Source: JBEHWX01 sp048498995
GTDB lineage: Bacteria; Bacteroidota; Ignavibacteria; OLB7
Length of the DNA stretch: 44,076 bases
Assembly (NCBI GenBank): GCA_048498995.1
Contig: JBEHWX010000047.1
Location: forward strand, 1 to 44,076
Direction of reading: 5' to 3'
Below the pieces are notes generated by a model. That model saw only the letters and a list, made by a program, of their open reading frames with translations. It did not search any database and had not been told where the DNA came from. The position numbers and the translations under genes were made by a program. This document shows positions 41,124 to 44,076 of this stretch, piece after piece. Within the stretch, counting starts at the first letter, position 1, and each line of letters begins with the position of its first letter.

Positions 41124-41957
41124 ATGCTCGCTCAGTCCTATCTGATCCTCGCGCCCGCCGAGCCGACCGACATCGCCGCCGCCGTGGCGACGCAGCGTCA
41201 GTCCATTCCGCTCGTCTGGGCCTTCGCGGTCTCCTCCGCGCAGACATCCTTTCACGCCCGCGGCGGCAACTACTACTTCCAGACCACCGTGGGTGACGCG
41301 CTGGCCATGCTCGACTCCGGCATGGCCGCGTGGAACTACAACAGCTATTTCCGCGATACGCTCGCTCCGGTCGGCGTCGTGCGAACCTGGCTTGCGAACT
41401 ATCCGTCGGAGACGAAGCTCTACCTGAACATCACCGAACTGGTGAAATCCTCGCCGAGCGCGGAGGCCGACCTCTCGGAGCTGAAGAAGCTCGGGGCGAA
41501 GGTCCGCAAGGCGATCGGCGAGATCGAGCAGAAACACTTCACCGTCTTCCTTCAGGAGCTCCGGAAGCTCGCCTATCCGCTGGTCACCGTGCCGATCACC
41601 GGCGACCGGAAGGTCGACGCCGAGATCCTCACGTTCGAGATCCGCGACACCTCGAGCGTCGAGGCCGAAATGGCGCTCCAGATGGTCGGCATCGACCGGG
41701 ATCAGACCATTCTGAACCGGGCCACCGACGCGATCAAGCTGGTCAAGGGGAAGAAGGGAGATCACGCGCTCCCGACGGTGGCGGCGCTGGAAAACGGCAA
41801 GAAGCCCCTCACCCTCTTCACCACCGACCTCGAGGAGGCCCGTCAGCTCCTGGCCGACGAGCTCGGCGCACACGTGCTCCGCAAGTCCCAGCATCGCATA
41901 CTCCTGAATGCCCACGGCAAGGACTTCATGCTGGTCAAGATCGACGGACGAGAGTGA
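41124..41957 (+). CDS. Conserved-looking hypothetical protein, 277 aa
   Basis: I do not recognise this protein. It is a 277-residue soluble, mixed alpha/beta protein with no signal peptide, membrane helix or cysteine. A Tyr/Trp-rich patch (GGNYYFQTTVGD, then AAWNYNSYFRDTL, residues 48-80) stands out. A charged helix (SELKKLGAKVRKAIGEIEQKHF, about residues 118-139) is followed by a strand-rich part and a C-terminal KSQHRILLNAHGKDFMLVKID. It is a genuine gene: codon use is as in its neighbours, it has a -7 box upstream and a strong terminator downstream, and the only other long frames are shadows. It is monocistronic, divergent from typA and convergent with the ThyX gene. Confidence 0.75.
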   Translation: MLAQSYLILAPAEPTDIAAAVATQRQSIPLVWAFAVSSAQTSFHARGGNYYFQTTVGDALAMLDSGMAAWNYNSYFRDTLAPVGVVRTWLANYPSETKLYLNITELVKSSPSAEADLSELKKLGAKVRKAIGEIEQKHFTVFLQELRKLAYPLVTVPITGDRKVDAEILTFEIRDTSSVEAEMALQMVGIDRDQTILNRATDAIKLVKGKKGDHALPTVAALENGKKPLTLFTTDLEEARQLLADELGAHVLRKSQHRILLNAHGKDFMLVKIDGRE

Positions 41958-42040
41958 TGTGAATTGAGCCGGTGGTGATGCGAGGGGCCGATTCCCCTCC
42001 TTCCGGCCTCGAATGCCGGGCTTCCATGCGACATACGAAC

Positions 42041-42070
42041 GGGGCGCTCCGGATGGGGCGCCCCTTTTTT
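42041..42070 (+). terminator. Rho-independent terminator
   Basis: GGGGCGC (42041-42047) and GCGCCCC (42058-42064) form a 7-bp stem followed by six T residues. It ends the gene at 41124-41957 and lies before the converging ThyX gene. Confidence 0.9.
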
Positions 42071-42135
42071 CGTTCCGACCCGAAGGAGAGTCGCGCGCCG
42101 TGGCGCCACTCTCCCCCCTCGAAATTCCGATCGCC

Positions 42136-43725
42136 TCAGATCACCCGCTGGTACTGATCGAGATCGATCTGCCAGACCTTTTCGCCGCAGAAGCGCTCCC
42201 CTTCCGGGCAGACCGGACGCATCCCGGCGTTGTGCCGGATGGTGCAGGGCGGATGGAGCCAACGGCCGATCCGCGGATGCACGGCCCTGATCTGCCGCGC
42301 CTCGTCCACCGACGCGCGCCAGATCTCCTCCTGGGCGTTGTAGCAGAGCCGCATCTTGTGCTTGTGGTGCAGGTTCAGCAGGTCGGAGGATTCCGTGTAC
42401 CGGACCGACACGGCGTTCGGGAGGAGGTAATGGGTGAACTCCGTCGATACGCCGAGCGCTTTCAGCCGCCGCATCCCCTCCCAGCTCCGCTCCATCGCCT
42501 CCCGGTAGGCGGCGTGCGCGGCCGGGCTCAGCTCCACGAGCATCGGCGTGATGTAGTCGGGATCGTCGCCGAGCTGGGCGGCCAGGATCGGCCGGGAGCC
42601 GGGGGTCATCCGATGGCGCTGATCCTGCGAATCGGCCGCGTGCGAGAGCTTCCGCCGGAAGGTGTACTGCGGGTGATGCATCGCCCGGGCGAGCTTCGCG
42701 TGGGTCGTGACCGTCAGGTTCTCCCCGAGCACCGGATTGCGCGCCGGGTCGAGCACCAGCTCGATGGCGTCGTCGTCCGACATCCGGTCCGGCGTCAGCC
42801 CCAACATCTCCCGCACGGCGTCGGCCAGGCTCTCCTCGGCGTTGACCTTGTAGTCGACGAGCTTCGAGGTGGTGCCGTCGAGCGTGCCGTCGAACCAGGC
42901 GGCGAAGGAGCCATCCGGCGTGGCGCTCCCCCAGTATTGCTGGAACATCCTGTACTCGGCGGTCTCCTCGATCGGCATCGGATCCTCGAGCACGATGCGG
43001 TAGTTGTCGTCGTGCCGGAGCAGCTCGCGCATCATCTCGCCGATCACCAGCCGCTGCTCGAGCGGCGTGTCGAACATCTCCGACAGGCGCCAGTAGCGGA
43101 GGAGCGTCAGGCCGGAGATGGTGTGGTAGAGATAGGCGAAGGTGCCGACCGGCAGCACGTAGCGCGCGATCTCCTGCGCCTTCTTCTTGATATCCTTCTG
43201 GTAGCGATCGGCGTGCTTCCGACGGTACGGGAAGCGATCGAAGTAGGCCTCGGTGGCCGGATCGAGGAGGAGCGCGGTAAGCTCCTTGTAGGCCGCGTGC
43301 TGAAACTCGACCGTCTCGCGATAGATCTCCAGCGCCTCCCCGTCCAGCGGCGGAATGGCCACCATCCCCGGCTTCACCTGCACGTAGCGCTGCGATACCT
43401 GCTCGGAGTTGTAGAACGGGTGCTGATGGAGGAACGACCAGATGAAGTGGCGCGAGACGTTCTCCAGCGTGAACTGGAACTGCCCGTGCTGAAAGGTCGT
43501 GTGATGTCCGGCGCTGTAGATGCTCTTGGCGATCTGCGCGTCGCGGCTCTCCGGAAAGAGCTCGAGCTGAATGGTCTCGTCGTTGACGATCCCCTTCCCC
43601 GAGTAACAGGTCCGGGCCGTGGCAACGACGTTCTTGAAGGGGTTGTCGAATGCCTTCTCGAGCTTGACGCGCGGCGGCGCCGAGAGGAAGGCTCGCTGTT
43701 CTACCGGAGAAACCGTCACGTTCAC
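42136..43725 (-). CDS. thyX: Two-domain FAD-dependent thymidylate synthase (ThyX family)
   Basis: About 529 residues, twice the length of ordinary ThyX (210-260). Two Thy1-type domains are in tandem. The N-terminal one has AGHHTTFQHGQFQF and a modified signature RHFIWSFLHQHPFYNSEQVSQRYVQV (about residues 92-117). The C-terminal one has SQDQRHRMTP, PNAVSVRYTESSDL and HKHKMRLCYNAQEEIW, the last resembling the usual ThyX C terminus. ThyX makes dTMP from dUMP with FAD, NADPH and methylene-THF. A long double-domain form is also known in Chlamydia. No in-frame ATG exists before the conserved region until the repeat array at 44073, so GTG 43725 (or 43719) is the likely start. A TATATTGG box lies about 120 bases upstream of it. 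Start confidence is low; family confidence is high. Confidence 0.85.
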   Translation of the reverse strand: MNVTVSPVEQRAFLSAPPRVKLEKAFDNPFKNVVATARTCYSGKGIVNDETIQLELFPESRDAQIAKSIYSAGHHTTFQHGQFQFTLENVSRHFIWSFLHQHPFYNSEQVSQRYVQVKPGMVAIPPLDGEALEIYRETVEFQHAAYKELTALLLDPATEAYFDRFPYRRKHADRYQKDIKKKAQEIARYVLPVGTFAYLYHTISGLTLLRYWRLSEMFDTPLEQRLVIGEMMRELLRHDDNYRIVLEDPMPIEETAEYRMFQQYWGSATPDGSFAAWFDGTLDGTTSKLVDYKVNAEESLADAVREMLGLTPDRMSDDDAIELVLDPARNPVLGENLTVTTHAKLARAMHHPQYTFRRKLSHAADSQDQRHRMTPGSRPILAAQLGDDPDYITPMLVELSPAAHAAYREAMERSWEGMRRLKALGVSTEFTHYLLPNAVSVRYTESSDLLNLHHKHKMRLCYNAQEEIWRASVDEARQIRAVHPRIGRWLHPPCTIRHNAGMRPVCPEGERFCGEKVWQIDLDQYQRVI

Positions 43726-43980
43726 GGCGAAGGGATTGGAAGGTTCGAGGGACCGGACGAGAGAGATCGCGACGCGCGCCGATACCGGGACGGAGGCGGA
43801 AGCCGGGCCGCGGATATCGTTCGCGAGCGACCGCGAGGTCGTCCGGCCAATATAGCCGGAGTGACGAGACTGAGGAGTGTAGATTGATGAAATCGCGTCG
43901 CGACGTGAACCGGCGATGCATCCGCACGTAACGGCGACGGCGGTGGCGACGAAGGGAGCGTTGCAACCCGGTCGGCGCGG
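43726..43980. other. Leader region of the ThyX gene
   Basis: The ThyX reading frame stays open through this stretch and the adjacent repeats, but the translation lacks homology and is repeat-derived at its start, so it is treated as untranslated. TATATTGG on the minus strand (43847-43854) is one base from TAnnTTTG and may be the promoter. Confidence 0.4.
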
Positions 43981-44076
43981 GGCGCGGCGACATCGGGGCG
44001 CGGCGACATCGGGGCGCGGCGACATCGGGGCGCGGCGACATCGGGGCGCGGCGACATCGGGGCGCGGCGACATCGG
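43981..44076. repeat. 16-bp tandem repeat array (right edge)
   Basis: Six perfect head-to-tail copies of GGCGCGGCGACATCGG with no variation, running off the window. The array lies upstream of the ThyX gene. The unit shares GGCGCG with the reverse complement of the left-edge unit (GGCGCGAGGTGGCA), though they differ in length. No spacers, so not CRISPR. Confidence 0.95.

Noticed and set aside
43726..44073. N-terminal extension of ThyX through the 16-bp repeats
   Set aside because: The frame is open, but the translation is repeat-derived (SPRPDVAAPRCRRAP units) and lacks homology; GTG 43725 is more plausible.
1..44076. tRNA, rRNA, transposase or phage genes
   Set aside because: No GTTCRANYC-type T-arm with a matching acceptor stem, no rRNA segments and no transposase or integrase motif was found by reading.

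Overview
The window is a GC-rich (roughly two-thirds GC by eye), densely coded bacterial chromosome segment with no rRNA, tRNA, insertion sequence, phage gene or CRISPR array that I can see. It holds 34 protein genes, nearly all housekeeping or envelope functions. The organism is a Gram-negative-type (diderm) bacterium: there is an Omp85/BamA-family outer-membrane protein with a C-terminal Phe, a lipoprotein LysM transglycosylase, an N-acetylmuramoyl-L-alanine amidase and an L,D-transpeptidase. A bacillithiol-pathway BshA, a flotillin-like FloA, sparse Shine-Dalgarno sequences and several intergenic TAnnTTTG boxes (the -7 element of Bacteroidota-type promoters) suggest the FCB superphylum (Bacteroidota/Rhodothermota, Gemmatimonadota and relatives). 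The exact phylum is an inference I cannot settle. Both ends of the window are short tandem-repeat arrays (14-bp units at 1-147, 16-bp units at 43981-44076), which looks like a contig broken at minisatellites.

Layout. Bases 178-4848 (minus): microbial-type PARG, glycerate kinase, Omp85 protein and a YigZ/IMPACT protein, the last two coupled by a GTGA overlap. Bases 4894-7035 (plus): bshA and an inositol-monophosphatase-family gene. Bases 7151-20573 (minus): a chorismate-to-PABA (or anthranilate) trio, an M23 peptidase, a double-PspC membrane protein, 5-formyl-THF cyclo-ligase, an RmlD-like reductase, a large GAF/PAS protein without an output domain, an M20 dipeptidase, Der GTPase, a HIT protein and a NAT-fold protein that has lost its catalytic cysteine. 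Then nuoF alone (plus), a YIP1-like membrane protein (minus) and an MltD-like lipoprotein (plus). Bases 26628-34748 (minus): rarA, a HisA-like protein lacking the catalytic aspartates, a long glucose-1-phosphate thymidylyltransferase, a HAD phosphatase, floA, a J-domain protein, and a carboxylate-amine ligase next to an ATP-grasp ligase. Finally yajQ and an amidase (plus); a GNAT, an L,D-transpeptidase and typA (minus); an unrecognised 277-aa gene (plus); and a two-domain ThyX (minus).

How the genes work together. Folate and one-carbon metabolism recurs (PABA trio, 5-FCL, ThyX). Cell-wall remodelling is the other theme (M23, MltD, AmiC, LdtA-like). The most unusual content is: (i) two enzyme homologues stripped of catalytic residues (NAT-like, HisA-like); (ii) an ATP-grasp/GCS2 ligase pair of the kind used to make peptide-like metabolites; (iii) an output-less GAF/PAS protein with a repeat-built tail; and (iv) a recurrent pattern of 14-18-bp tandem duplications at gene ends, linkers and intergenic sites across the window.
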